Positions 1 to 7,878 of a DNA stretch of 64,000 nucleotides are shown here, in pieces. Origin of the DNA: Pseudaminobacter soli (ex Li et al. 2025) (GTDB lineage Bacteria > Pseudomonadota > Alphaproteobacteria > Rhizobiales > Rhizobiaceae). Where the stretch lies: contig NZ_PXYL01000019.1 in assembly GCF_003012705.1 (NCBI RefSeq), forward strand, positions 28,967-92,966. Direction: 5' to 3'. The notes under the pieces were generated by a model. It saw only the letters and a list, made by a program, of their open reading frames with translations. It was not told where the DNA came from and ran no database searches. The position numbers and the translations under genes were made by a program. The stretch's first letter is position 1, and each line of letters starts with the position of its first letter.

Positions 1-126
1 GCAGGAGTGAGACGCCGTCAGGCAACGCAGAACCGAGCCCGGCGCACAACGAGTTCGGTGTGAACGGTGCCATCAATACGCCCAAACGAGCGCACCCCTT
101 TTTCCCGAGGGTCTTCGCTAGAGGTT

Positions 127-993
127 TCACGTGCTGGAAGCGAAAGCCGCTTCTTCATTTGCATCGCGCTCGAGCCCGCCTAGCCGGGCGGCGACGGCCG
201 CGATAAATGCGCCCACCAGAAGCGACAGCGCTGCGGCGAGAGATAGGGCCAGGCCCGCTTTGCGCGCTGTGTCGGCCGTTTGCTTAGCCTTAGTCTTTGC
301 GTCAGCTACTCGCTTAAGGACAGTGTCCACGCGCTTTTCAGCATCCGGTTGCGACAGACCGGCCCGGGAAGCGACAAGCTGAGCGAGGTAGGTACGATCT
401 TCAGCCGAGATATTTCCCGTCGCCCCATCCATCAAAAGTATCCGCGTGGCTTCCTCCGATGCCCCGGGCCCGCCTTCCGGTCGGCTGCCCACGGCGGGGT
501 TTGGCGAACGAAACAGAGCATCTACGAAGTACGCCGTAGCATCGCTTTCCTTGCTCATTCCTGACGCCGCCCCCGCCGCAACGGTAGAGGCTGCCTTTAC
601 ACCACTGCCAACAGCCGTCGTCAAACCTGAGCCAATGGTTACTACTATGAACACTGTCGCGAGCGCCCAAGCTAAAAAGCCATGGGCAGTATCGCGGAAA
701 TAGACTTCATCATCGTGGACGCCGACCCATTTGGTGCGCAACCTGCCGGCTAAATAGCCCCCTAGGGCGGCAGATAGCCATTGAACCACGATGAGCCACG
801 CCGCCGCCGAGACCGCGAAAGTCTCAGCAGACACGCCAGTCATCGTCCATGGAGAAATCACACTCAGCCCGAGGCCGGAACCAAGCAACATCAAGATCAG
901 CGTTGCGGCGGCGGCGGCAACCGCGCCGGCTATGACTGGCCCCCAGGATACGGCCGATGAAGACGATTCGACAGGATTCCCATCCGAGACCAT
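127..993 (-). CDS. Membrane protein of unknown function
   Basis: A 288-residue inner-membrane protein that I cannot assign to a function. Hydrophobic segments lie near residues 17-45, 62-82, 105-130 and 247-270; residues 150-245 are hydrophilic and mostly helical. The ATG start at 993 has an AGGAGG-type ribosome site that overlaps the TAG stop of the 25-residue gene just upstream on the same strand, so the two are probably translated together from the EcfG-type promoter at 1119-1143. The context suggests a stress-induced envelope protein (inference). Confidence 0.7.
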   Translation of the reverse strand: MVSDGNPVESSSSAVSWGPVIAGAVAAAAATLILMLLGSGLGLSVISPWTMTGVSAETFAVSAAAWLIVVQWLSAALGGYLAGRLRTKWVGVHDDEVYFRDTAHGFLAWALATVFIVVTIGSGLTTAVGSGVKAASTVAAGAASGMSKESDATAYFVDALFRSPNPAVGSRPEGGPGASEEATRILLMDGATGNISAEDRTYLAQLVASRAGLSQPDAEKRVDTVLKRVADAKTKAKQTADTARKAGLALSLAAALSLLVGAFIAAVAARLGGLERDANEEAAFASST

Positions 994-1002
994 TCTCGCC
1001 TC

Positions 1003-1080
1003 CTATCTCATGAAAAGCATGATGAGAATGATGATTGGAATCGGAACTCCTAGGAGCCAAAGTAGAATTCCACGACCCAT
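1003..1080 (-). CDS. 25-residue hydrophobic membrane peptide
   Basis: Short gene: ATG at 1080, TAG ending at 1003. The product begins MGRGILLWLLGVPIP and continues as one unbroken hydrophobic stretch rich in Ile and Leu, so it should be a single-pass membrane peptide. An AAGGAG ribosome site lies at the right distance before the ATG. The EcfG-type promoter at 1119-1143 is about 40 bases upstream, and the stop codon overlaps the ribosome site of the next gene. Small membrane peptides of this look occur in many rhizobia; the role is unknown. Confidence 0.6.
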   Translation of the reverse strand: MGRGILLWLLGVPIPIIILIMLFMR

Positions 1081-1118
1081 GGTCTTGCTCCTTCGATTGA
1101 CACGAACGATACAAAACC

Positions 1119-1143
1119 AACTTCAATTGAACATCAAAGTTCC
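1119..1143 (-). promoter_or_regulatory. EcfG-type general stress promoter
   Basis: Read on the minus strand: GGAAC, 16 bases, AGTT. It matches the EcfG/RpoE2 consensus GGAAC-N16/17-cGTT and lies about 40 bases before the 25-residue peptide gene. Confidence 0.6.
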
Positions 1144-1177
1144 AAGATTATTTTCCGCTAGTCCGCACCGGGCACCG

Positions 1178-1609
1178 CTACCGTGACCGCGAATTCACGT
1201 TGGGGTTTGGCTCAATTCCTAGTAGCTGTAGTGCCCGCTCGTATTTTTCTGCTCCCTCAGTGCCTTCGGTCGCCGCCAGGTTGTCTCGCAGATCAGCAAT
1301 TTTCACGGGAAGAGCAGATGGATTTGAAGCCGCTCGCTTCACGAACTCCAAATAATCTTCCTGATCGCGCCGAGTTAGAGCGTCGACAGCATCAACCACT
1401 TGGAAAGGAAATCCTTCGGCTCTCAATTGGTCGATAGTCACGTTCGATTTCTCTGGTACGTCGTGTAGCAGCGCAATCAATTCTTCGTTCGCTGAGCTCA
1501 CCGCAGCTGCGACCCTAAGCACGTGTCGAACGTACTCGCGACCGTCGTGACCGATTTGGCCAAGATGTGCCGCCAGCGCAATAGATAGAGCTTTTTCGAA
1601 CAAAGTCAT
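1178..1609 (-). CDS. HD-domain phosphohydrolase (RelA/SpoT- or MESH1-like)
   Basis: A 143-residue single-domain protein. The motif ALLHDVPEK (about residues 46-54) supplies the HD pair, and KIADLRDNL (about 103-111) resembles the later conserved Asp/Asn region of ppGpp hydrolases and MESH1-type enzymes. It is cytoplasmic with no signal. Such small HD proteins hydrolyse (p)ppGpp or related nucleotides; which substrate applies here cannot be read from the sequence. No clear EcfG site precedes it. Confidence 0.7.
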   Translation of the reverse strand: MTLFEKALSIALAAHLGQIGHDGREYVRHVLRVAAAVSSANEELIALLHDVPEKSNVTIDQLRAEGFPFQVVDAVDALTRRDQEDYLEFVKRAASNPSALPVKIADLRDNLAATEGTEGAEKYERALQLLGIEPNPNVNSRSR

Positions 1610-1657
1610 TTCTTCACGCTGCGAAATGTAACTATTGGCTTTAATGGGACTATGCCC

Positions 1658-1912
1658 TCAACTGGCTACAAAGTACTCTACTGCAACCCACACCGCCCCA
1701 GCCAACAACAGGCCGACAATAAGAATAACCAATAGATGTACGCCACTTCGTCCTTGCCTTGCTTTCTCTGCGGGTATCTTTTCCACGACCAATCCGAGCC
1801 TCCGAAACTGTTGTTGATTTGGTGGCGCTTCTACGCAGAAATGCTCCAACCAGCGTACGCCTACCTGCAGTGGTGTCGAGTTAGAGAAGCGGATCGGATG
1901 GGGCGAGGCCAC
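1658..1912 (-). CDS. Small single-pass membrane protein
   Basis: 84 residues from a GTG start that lies two bases after the stop of the upstream gene (1915-2235), so translation is probably coupled. The N-terminal half is soluble; residues about 58-80 form one transmembrane helix near the C-terminus. No family recognised. Its promoter would be the EcfG-type site at 2271-2295. Confidence 0.45.
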   Translation of the reverse strand: MASPHPIRFSNSTPLQVGVRWLEHFCVEAPPNQQQFRRLGLVVEKIPAEKARQGRSGVHLLVILIVGLLLAGAVWVAVEYFVAS

Positions 1913-1914
1913 CG

Positions 1915-2235
1915 CTAATGATGCGCGCGGTTCTCAGCGTTACGTTTACGAGTTGCCGCTGCCTTTTTGGCAGATGCTGATCGCTCAGCATGGGAGCGTG
2001 ACGCAGAAGCTTCCCCTCCCATCTCGCCACCTTTGTGCGCTGCGGGATGGCCGGTATGCTTGCCACGCCCGGATCCGCCGGGTTTCTTCCCGCCCGCATC
2101 GTCTTTGTTCACTGTAGCCCACGCACGGCGCTCAGCCTCCTTCTCAGGAACGCCCCGCTTTTCGTAACCTTCGGCGATGTGGTCCGCCTTGCGTTCTTGC
2201 TTGTCCGTGTATTTTGACTTGTCACCTCGTGGCAT
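1915..2235 (-). CDS. Lys/Gly-rich small stress protein
   Basis: About 106 residues starting MPRGDKSKYTDKQERKADH. The start at 2235 is chosen because a TAGGAG ribosome site stands 8 bases before it. The N-terminal half looks like a short helical domain seen in many small rhizobial stress proteins; the C-terminal half is basic, Gly/Lys/Ala-rich and probably disordered, possibly nucleic-acid binding (inference). The EcfG-type promoter at 2271-2295 lies 36 bases upstream. Confidence 0.65.
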   Translation of the reverse strand: MPRGDKSKYTDKQERKADHIAEGYEKRGVPEKEAERRAWATVNKDDAGGKKPGGSGRGKHTGHPAAHKGGEMGGEASASRSHAERSASAKKAAATRKRNAENRAHH

Positions 2236-2270
2236 TTCGCGTTCTCCTATTTCTTTCAGAACCAATGCCC

Positions 2271-2295
2271 AACTCCGTCCCCAAACTATGGTTCC
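2271..2295 (-). promoter_or_regulatory. EcfG-type promoter for the Lys/Gly-rich protein
   Basis: Minus strand: GGAAC, 16 bases, AGTT, ending 36 bases before the start codon at 2235. It is divergent from the plus-strand site at 2365-2389. Confidence 0.65.
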
Positions 2296-2364
2296 GAAAT
2301 TGAACCATGCGGGACGCTGCGTAGCGGGCTATCGACCTAACCGGCTGCTCGTTGGAAATGTGAT

Positions 2365-2389
2365 GGAACGCCGATTCCCGAGTGTCGTT
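2365..2389 (+). promoter_or_regulatory. EcfG-type promoter for the MgtC-like gene
   Basis: Exact GGAAC-N16-CGTT, about 120 bases upstream of the MgtC-family start at 2511. This implies a 5' leader of roughly 110 bases. Confidence 0.65.
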
Positions 2390-2510
2390 GACGCCCGTCA
2401 GCAACTTGCATCTGCCCAACAAGACCCAATGCAAGCGGGGCCAGTGGCAGCGGAGGACTCCGCTTTAGATCAGTCAGGATTGGTCGGTTGGCGATGCGGA
2501 GAGGTCGTGC

Positions 2511-3212
2511 ATGCCACTGAACCCAAGCTGGCAGGAGATACTGCTTCGCCTTCTCCTTACGCTGATAGCCGGCGCGCTGATCGGCTTGAACCGTGAAGCC
2601 CATGGCAAGGCTGCGGGCCTTCGGACCACGATACTGGTCGGGCTCGCAGCGGCCATCAGCATGGTCCAGGCCAACCTGCTGCTGTCGGTCGGCGGGAAGA
2701 CCCCCGACTCCTTCGCCGTCATGGATGTGCTGCGCTTTCCGCTCGGCGTGCTTACCGGGGTCGGCTTCATCGGCGGCGGCACCATTTTGAGAAAGGGCGA
2801 TCTTGTCAGCGGGGTTACGACGGCGGCAACGCTTTGGGTGATGACGGCCATAGGCCTGGCATTCGGCGGAGGACAGCTCTGGCTTGGATTTGCCGGCACC
2901 CTGCTCTCGCTGGTGACGTTGCTGGCCCTGAAATGGGTCGATCTCAGAATCCCGCGCGAGCACCACGCCATGGTGGCGCTCGGCACCGGTGGTGTGACAG
3001 CGCCCGATCTTGCCGCCATCCTCAAGCCGCTCGGCTATGAGGCGCGGCTTGCCGGCACGGATCGCCTTGGCCGCGCCGGTGCGCAACGGTTCGTGTTTGA
3101 TGTCTCCTGGACCCGGCCCGAGCCTTCCGAACTGCCGCCGGCCCTGCTGGCGACGCTTGCGCAATACGGTGACGTCGAGGAAATTCGCATCTCAAGCGAG
3201 ACGACGGGCTAA
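2511..3212 (+). CDS. MgtC/SapB family membrane protein
   Basis: 233 residues. The first ~150 contain the MgtC core: several membrane helices, the motif GALIGLNRE near residue 21, and the Gly-rich GVGFIGGGTILRKGD near residue 83 that is typical of the family. Residues ~150-233 form a soluble ACT-like tail. Family members modulate membrane energetics and survival at low magnesium or inside hosts; the exact function is debated. It is a monocistronic stress gene behind the EcfG-type site at 2365-2389. Confidence 0.85.
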   Translation: MPLNPSWQEILLRLLLTLIAGALIGLNREAHGKAAGLRTTILVGLAAAISMVQANLLLSVGGKTPDSFAVMDVLRFPLGVLTGVGFIGGGTILRKGDLVSGVTTAATLWVMTAIGLAFGGGQLWLGFAGTLLSLVTLLALKWVDLRIPREHHAMVALGTGGVTAPDLAAILKPLGYEARLAGTDRLGRAGAQRFVFDVSWTRPEPSELPPALLATLAQYGDVEEIRISSETTG

Positions 3213-3315
3213 TCTGCCTGGACAGCTGAACCGCTGCCGACCCTCGAACTGGCGCCGTAGCTGTCGATTGTTTTGCTCAGCACGCGAGGTCGGGGACTGA
3301 CCGAGCATCATCTCA

Positions 3316-3340
3316 GGAACAACGCCGCACCGTAGTAGTT
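3316..3340 (+). promoter_or_regulatory. EcfG-type promoter for the SDR gene
   Basis: GGAAC-N16-AGTT ending 28 bases before the start at 3369. Confidence 0.65.
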
Positions 3341-3368
3341 CGGTACCACCCTAACAATGGAGTGAGCC

Positions 3369-4388
3369 ATGAGTGACGATAAGCGCATGATGATGTCCCG
3401 CCGGCAAGTCGTTGGTGCTGTCGGCATCGGCATGGCGGCTAGTGCCGCCGGGACGGCAATTTCTCAAGATCAAAGCCAGGGCAGCACGATCCCTCAACGA
3501 AGCGAGGTCACAATGCAAGATCCCCGTGCCAAGTACCCGCATCCTCCATTCAAACAACAAACGCAAGCGTGGCCCGGCTTGGCCCGAGACATGGACCCAA
3601 GACCGGACCATGGAGAAACAAGCTACCAAGGTTCCAATCGCTTGGCTGGACGCAAGGCGCTGATCACCGGTGGCGATTCCGGAATGGGAAGGGCCGCGGC
3701 GATCGCGTTTGCCCGCGAAGGCGCCGACGTGGCTATCAACTACTTTCCCACCGAAGAACCGGACGCTCGCGAGGTCGTTGACCTCATTCGCAAGGCTGGC
3801 AGGACCGCGGCCCCGATTGCCGGTGACTTGCGCGACGAAGCATTCTGCCAAGACTTGGTGGCCAAAGCGGTCGAGGCGCTCGGAGGTCTGGATATCATTG
3901 TCAGTAACGCTGGCCGACAGCAGGCGAAGCCGTCAATCCTGGATATAACAAGCGAGGATTTCGATGCGACGATGAAAACCAACATCTACGCGCCGTTCTG
4001 GATCATCAAGGCTGCCTTGCCTCACCTCAAGCCAGGCTCCTGCATCATCGCGACGGCTTCGGAACAGGCCTACGACCCCTCCCCCGAGCTTTATGATTAT
4101 GCTCAGACCAAGGCCGCCACCATGAACTACGTCAAGTCTCTGGCGAAGCAGCTCGGCCCCCAGGGCATTCGCGTCAACGGCGTAGCTCCGGGTCCAATAT
4201 GGACGCCACTCCAGATCAGCGGCGGCGCTTCCGAAGAGAAATACCAACATTTCGGCAGCACCACCGTATTTGGCCGACCAGGGCAACCTGCTGAACTTGC
4301 CTCAATCTATGTCCAACTCGCTGCCGCCGACGCCAGCTTCGCGACTGGGAACATTTACGGCTCAAGCGGCGGGCACGGACAGCCTTGA
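3369..4388 (+). CDS. Tat-leader short-chain dehydrogenase/reductase
   Basis: 339 residues. The N-terminus carries a twin-arginine leader (SRRQVVGAVGIGMA, residues 10-23) followed by a linker; the enzyme proper begins near residue 49. Cofactor site TGGDSGMG (~residues 99-106), NAG motif, and the catalytic Tyr and Lys in YAQTK. The body resembles the general stress SDRs (YdaD/YhdF type). Family members without the leader are cytosolic, so this copy may be exported folded with its NAD(P) cofactor. Ribosome site GGAGTGAGCC; EcfG-type promoter directly upstream. Confidence 0.85.
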   Translation: MSDDKRMMMSRRQVVGAVGIGMAASAAGTAISQDQSQGSTIPQRSEVTMQDPRAKYPHPPFKQQTQAWPGLARDMDPRPDHGETSYQGSNRLAGRKALITGGDSGMGRAAAIAFAREGADVAINYFPTEEPDAREVVDLIRKAGRTAAPIAGDLRDEAFCQDLVAKAVEALGGLDIIVSNAGRQQAKPSILDITSEDFDATMKTNIYAPFWIIKAALPHLKPGSCIIATASEQAYDPSPELYDYAQTKAATMNYVKSLAKQLGPQGIRVNGVAPGPIWTPLQISGGASEEKYQHFGSTTVFGRPGQPAELASIYVQLAAADASFATGNIYGSSGGHGQP

Positions 4389-4483
4389 AGAAGGCGCCCG
4401 GCGGGATGACCGCTTCCCTATGCTTCTGAATACCGGGCTCAATGGCGAAGAATCGTGAGCGGACAGCGGTTCAAACCCGGTTC

Positions 4484-4508
4484 GGAACCATAGCCAATGC
4501 GCTGAGTT
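4484..4508 (+). promoter_or_regulatory. EcfG-type promoter before small ORFs
   Basis: GGAAC-N16-AGTT, 26 bases before the ATG at 4535 and about 160 bases before the gene at 4668. Confidence 0.55.
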
Positions 4509-4534
4509 GACCCGCAGGAATGGAGAATCTCGCC

Positions 4535-4675
4535 ATGGCCGACCCAAGCGCGCGAAAAAGGCATCCCGCACGTCAAGGGAAGCGCCAGCTCCAATCCAGC
4601 CAAGAAGCCCTGACGCCCTTCGGAGCCGTCATCTTGATCTCTGCTCCACCCCACCAGCGCGGTCGAAATGATTAA
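4535..4675 (+). CDS. Possible 46-residue basic ORF
   Basis: ATG with a GGAG ribosome site 9 bases upstream, directly after an EcfG-type promoter, overlapping the next gene by 8 bases. The product starts MADPSARKRHPARQGKR. The alternative frame ends in a Lys/Pro-rich tail (SASSNPAKKP), so the reading frame may be shifted by one base. Weak support; it could be only leader sequence. Confidence 0.3.
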   Translation: MADPSARKRHPARQGKRQLQSSQEALTPFGAVILISAPPHQRGRND

Positions 4676-4919
4676 GCTGACCGACAAGGAAAAGCGCTTT
4701 CTTAAGCGTGTCGACCAGATCACTCACATTCCCTGGACCGACAAGATCATCGCCATGGATGTCCGAGGAAAACCCATGCGGTTATCCAGGGCGACGTTTG
4801 CCCGACTGAAGGACGATGGGATCATCATCCGATCCAGTGGCGATCTGAGTACCGACATTTACGTTATGAATCCGGCTCCCGTAACGCCAGACGTCGAGGA
4901 AGTGCAGCAGACGCCATGA
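4668..4919 (+). CDS. Small conserved-looking protein
   Basis: 83 residues beginning MIKLTDKEKRFLKRVDQITH. It reads as a small soluble domain: charged N-terminal helix, middle part IIAMDVRGKPMRLSRATFARL, acidic tail. No family recognised. It overlaps the preceding small ORF and is likely transcribed from the EcfG-type site at 4484-4508. Confidence 0.5.
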   Translation: MIKLTDKEKRFLKRVDQITHIPWTDKIIAMDVRGKPMRLSRATFARLKDDGIIIRSSGDLSTDIYVMNPAPVTPDVEEVQQTP

Positions 4920-5017
4920 CCTCGCGGCCACCAGGGCATACGAGGCGGATCGCCGGGCTGAAACAGATGATTTTTTCGATGATTGGTCGCTTGCGCCGAC
5001 TGACTGGCTATCCCGCT

Positions 5018-5042
5018 GGAACTGCTCTGCGCCAATAGCGTT
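5018..5042 (+). promoter_or_regulatory. EcfG-type promoter, orphan
   Basis: Exact GGAAC-N16-CGTT. No intact gene follows. An inverted repeat CGGGCC/GGCCCG at 5057-5075 and a T-run near 5101-5106 follow, so the transcript may end early as a small RNA, or read into the remnant at 5062-5250. Confidence 0.5.
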
Positions 5043-5061
5043 GCCTTGGTAGCTGCGGGCC

Positions 5062-5250
5062 GTGTCAACCGGGCCCGACGGTACGGTGAACAGGACAGTC
5101 TTTTTCCCGGTTTCTCTTCCTGGCCAACGAAATGGCAGACGAGCACCTATCCCGTCCGGCCCGCAGTGCCAGTTGTCTTTTGTTTCCGTGCCTTTCCGAG
5201 GCCCTGTTCAAGACTGGCTTGGCATTCTGCTGATCCTGTTCGGTGCATAA
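5062..5250 (+). pseudogene. Remnant of a small membrane protein
   Basis: The only recognisable part is the C-terminus, FRGPVQDWLGILLILFGA, which resembles the C-terminal membrane helix of the protein at 48216-48437 (FRGRAQNWIGVLLILIGA). The rest of the frame shows no family. I read it as a decayed copy behind an EcfG-type promoter. Confidence 0.3.
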
Positions 5251-5873
5251 TACCCCTCCAGGAGCTGCGACGAACAATGCGGCCGTGGCCTTGTTCGGGC
5301 TTGAGGTTCGCAGCCCGAGGCGGCGAGCCAGACGAGGCGATGGAGACCGTGCCGTCCTGAAAGGCGCAAGCTTTGCGCGGCGGTTACCTCCATCGTCGTG
5401 TAGCCCTATGACCGCAGCCGCGCGGCGCTCCTGCCACCGGCAGGCCGTCTGAGGCAACCCGAGCGAACGGGATCGGGGCGGACGTTTTCCGTGGGGCGCA
5501 AGTGCGGAAGGCGGACACCTAAGCCAGGAACACATGAGATCTGCGGAAGATCGTTGCGGCCGGTTTCAGGCGGGAATGGTCGCCAGCATCTCCGTCTGCC
5601 ATCCATTCGGCGAGCGCTCCAAACGGCCTCTCCAATGGGCTGATCTGGCGGAAGGACGGCTAACGCCTCGACCGCCTGTGTCGCAACAGCGCGTCTCGAC
5701 TTTCTTCCCCTGCCGGCTAGGGCCGTCATTCCTGGCGAGACAAGAAACTCGCTCCAGCGCCGTCCTCCGCTTTGCTGCGGTCGCAAGCGATGCGTCGTCG
5801 GCCGCCTCCCGCGCACCGATCGCCATCGAGGGCGCATGGTGCGGTCCTCGAGAAACGAAATCGGAGAAATACC
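5251..5873. other. Long non-coding stretch
   Basis: No frame here has a convincing start, ribosome site or recognisable protein. The only strong feature nearby is the DUF736 start that follows. Confidence 0.4.
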
Positions 5874-6200
5874 ATGGCCACCATCGGCATTTTCAAAAAG
5901 ACCGGCAACAACGAGTTCACCGGCGAAATCGTCACCCTCAGCGTTCAGGCCAAGGGCGTGCGCATCGTCCCCGACCAGCGCGCCACCGGCGAAAACGCCC
6001 CCAGCCACCGCGTACTGATCGGCCGCGCCGAGATCGGCGCCGCCTGGTCCAAGACCTCCAACGAGGGCCGCAACTATCTTGGCCTCAAGCTCGACGATCC
6101 GATCTTCAACGCTCCGATCTACGCCAACCTCGTCAACGACGAAGACGGCGACACCCACTCGCTCATCTGGTCCCGTCCGACGGGGCGGCGCGGCGACTGA
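5874..6200 (+). CDS. DUF736 family protein
   Basis: 108 residues starting MATIGIFKKTGNNEFTGEI, with a GGAGAA ribosome site. The whole protein is the DUF736 fold, ending in LIWSRPTGRRGD (typical ...WSR ending). DUF736 genes mark rhizobial conjugative elements and plasmids; function unknown. This copy stands about 19 kb away from the second DUF736 gene (25127-25474) and is probably a fragment of a separate mobile element. Confidence 0.85.
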   Translation: MATIGIFKKTGNNEFTGEIVTLSVQAKGVRIVPDQRATGENAPSHRVLIGRAEIGAAWSKTSNEGRNYLGLKLDDPIFNAPIYANLVNDEDGDTHSLIWSRPTGRRGD

Positions 6201-6209
6201 GCCCGACCA

Positions 6210-6238
6210 AAGGCCCCAGCCGGATCGGCTGGGGCCTT
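6210..6238 (+). terminator. Perfect 12-bp stem-loop after DUF736
   Basis: Arms AAGGCCCCAGCC and GGCTGGGGCCTT with a 5-base loop, 10 bases after the stop codon. There is no T-run, so it may act as a weak terminator or RNA end. Confidence 0.6.
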
Positions 6239-6338
6239 AGCCTTGGCGGGCGAGTGACGCGGCCTCCGAGATATCGGCCGATGGATCTGCTTTAAACATC
6301 GACCGATTTCTCCCATTTGAATTAACGGGAGAAACAGA

Positions 6339-6690
6339 CATGAGAACGACTGAGCGATCCTGGTTGCCGCTCCGGCTTACGCCGAATCCGCCACGGAGAA
6401 GACCGGCATGAATCCCGTCTTTGGAGGTGCGCCGTCGACACAGGATTTTGTCACCGACGCGGCGACGAGCGACATGTTTGAGATTGAGAGCAGCGAGCTA
6501 GCGCTCGAACGTTCCGATGCCGCGACGAAGGCCTTCGCGCAGCAAATGATTAAGGACCACGCATGGGCAGCCTCGTCGCTTGCCCTCATTGCGCTTCCCG
6601 CCTTTCCACCGTGCCCGCCAGCCGCCATTTCAATGATACCCGCCAAACTGCGAAACTTCGGGATCGGCTCAGCAAGGTCACCGGCTTGAG
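6339..6690 (+). pseudogene. Broken DUF4142 gene
   Basis: The frame from about 6355 reads VAAPAYAES and then NPVFGGAPSTQDFVTDAATSD, LALERSDAATKAFAQQMIKDH, clearly the same protein as the intact DUF4142 gene at 47539-48078. A deletion/frameshift after the MRT start separates the signal peptide, and the reading frame is lost after the Asp-His, with the last ~90 residues missing. No EcfG-type site was found before it, unlike the intact copy. Confidence 0.75.
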
Positions 6691-6744
6691 AGAGCCGATC
6701 GTGTACCTATGTGTTTCTTTGCATTGCGCAGTTGAGGGCGTTTG

Positions 6745-7875
6745 GTGGCGAGCAGCGAAGTTTCGACCCGTAGGAATTTCCTAAAGCTGGTAGCAGCCAG
6801 TCCATTGCTTACAGTCATGCCTGCAGCAGCCGTGGTCGGTTCGAGGCATACCAAGCAACATGGCATGCGGATGATGACAGACCGGTATTTTGGCACCGCG
6901 GCTAGGATAGAATGGATCAATGCCAAGCCTGCACTCAAGGAAGCAATCCTTCGGGATTGTTCCTGCCTCACCCCAGAAATCGGCATGAACTGGGCAGCGA
7001 TCGAGCCGAAAAAAGGAACGTTTGAATTTGGCAGCCTCGACGGCTTGTCCGCTTTTGCCCTCCAACACGGGCTCGACATGCATGGCCACACGCTGATCTG
7101 GGATCAGACGATCCCGGCTTGGGCAAAAAAAGCACTTTCGAGCGGTGAAGCCGGCTGGGAAACTGTCGCCTCTTACCTGGCAGTCGTTGTCTCGCGTTAT
7201 CCGTCCGTGTCGCAATGGAACGTCGTGAACGAGCCCATCGACACGGAAGGCACCGACGACGGAATGCGGCGCAGCGAAATTTTTCGTGCGTTCGGCGCTG
7301 ACTATGTCGGCATGGCATTGGAAACGGCCAGGCGGCATGCTCCTCATGCGAAGCTCTTCATCAATGAACATAGTTTGGAATATGCAAACCCGGTCGATGC
7401 GAAGCGTCGAACGGTGCTTCTCCGACTTGCCGAAGGCCTTCTCTTGGAAGGCAAGCCGCTTGATGCCGTCGGACTGCAGGCGCATCTCGATCTTGGCAAA
7501 GGTCCCCTCGATATACGGGCCATCCGGCATATGATCAGGGAGGTAGCCGGGATGGGGCTTGAAGTGTTCATTACCGAGCTTGACGTGAGGGAGCGGGATT
7601 TCTCCCTTCCTGAGGCTGCACGCGATATGGCGGTTGCGGATGGGGTTAAACGCTACCTCGACGTCGTGCTGGCAGAGCCATCGGTCAAGGGTATCGTGAC
7701 TTGGGGCATGAGCGACGAGGGCTCATGGTTGGTCCCTGAAACAGCTGACCTTGTCGCCAGCGGAATTGCCTCCGGGAGTCGCGTGCTCAACCGCGGGCTC
7801 CCCTACGACAAAAATCTGCAGCAGAAGCCGATGTATCGGGCAATCCGTGAGGCCATGTCGACCGCACGGACTTGA
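6745..7875 (+). CDS. GH10 endo-1,4-beta-xylanase-type glycanase, Tat-exported
   Basis: About 376 residues; start GTG 6745 (TTG 6742 also possible) after GAGGG. Tat leader TRRNFLKLVAASPLL near residues 9-23. The rest is one GH10 barrel: acid/base Glu in WNVVNEP and nucleophile Glu in FITELDV, plus GHTLIWDQ (substrate-binding His/Trp) and the late WGMSDEGSW. GH10 enzymes cut beta-1,4-xylan internally. It ends 3 bases from the convergent end of a polysaccharide operon, and a second GH10 lies on the other side (13500-14612), so it more likely trims the cell's own polymer than digests plants (inference). Confidence 0.88.
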   Translation: MASSEVSTRRNFLKLVAASPLLTVMPAAAVVGSRHTKQHGMRMMTDRYFGTAARIEWINAKPALKEAILRDCSCLTPEIGMNWAAIEPKKGTFEFGSLDGLSAFALQHGLDMHGHTLIWDQTIPAWAKKALSSGEAGWETVASYLAVVVSRYPSVSQWNVVNEPIDTEGTDDGMRRSEIFRAFGADYVGMALETARRHAPHAKLFINEHSLEYANPVDAKRRTVLLRLAEGLLLEGKPLDAVGLQAHLDLGKGPLDIRAIRHMIREVAGMGLEVFITELDVRERDFSLPEAARDMAVADGVKRYLDVVLAEPSVKGIVTWGMSDEGSWLVPETADLVASGIASGSRVLNRGLPYDKNLQQKPMYRAIREAMSTART

Positions 7876-7878
7876 AAG

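Noticed and set aside
877..920. GGAAC..CGTT inside the first membrane gene region
   Set aside because: Spacing is 19, it lies in coding sequence and points away from any gene start.
2337..3164. Open frame antisense to the MgtC-like gene
   Set aside because: Arg/Gln-rich shadow of a clear gene; it also overlaps the plus-strand promoter.
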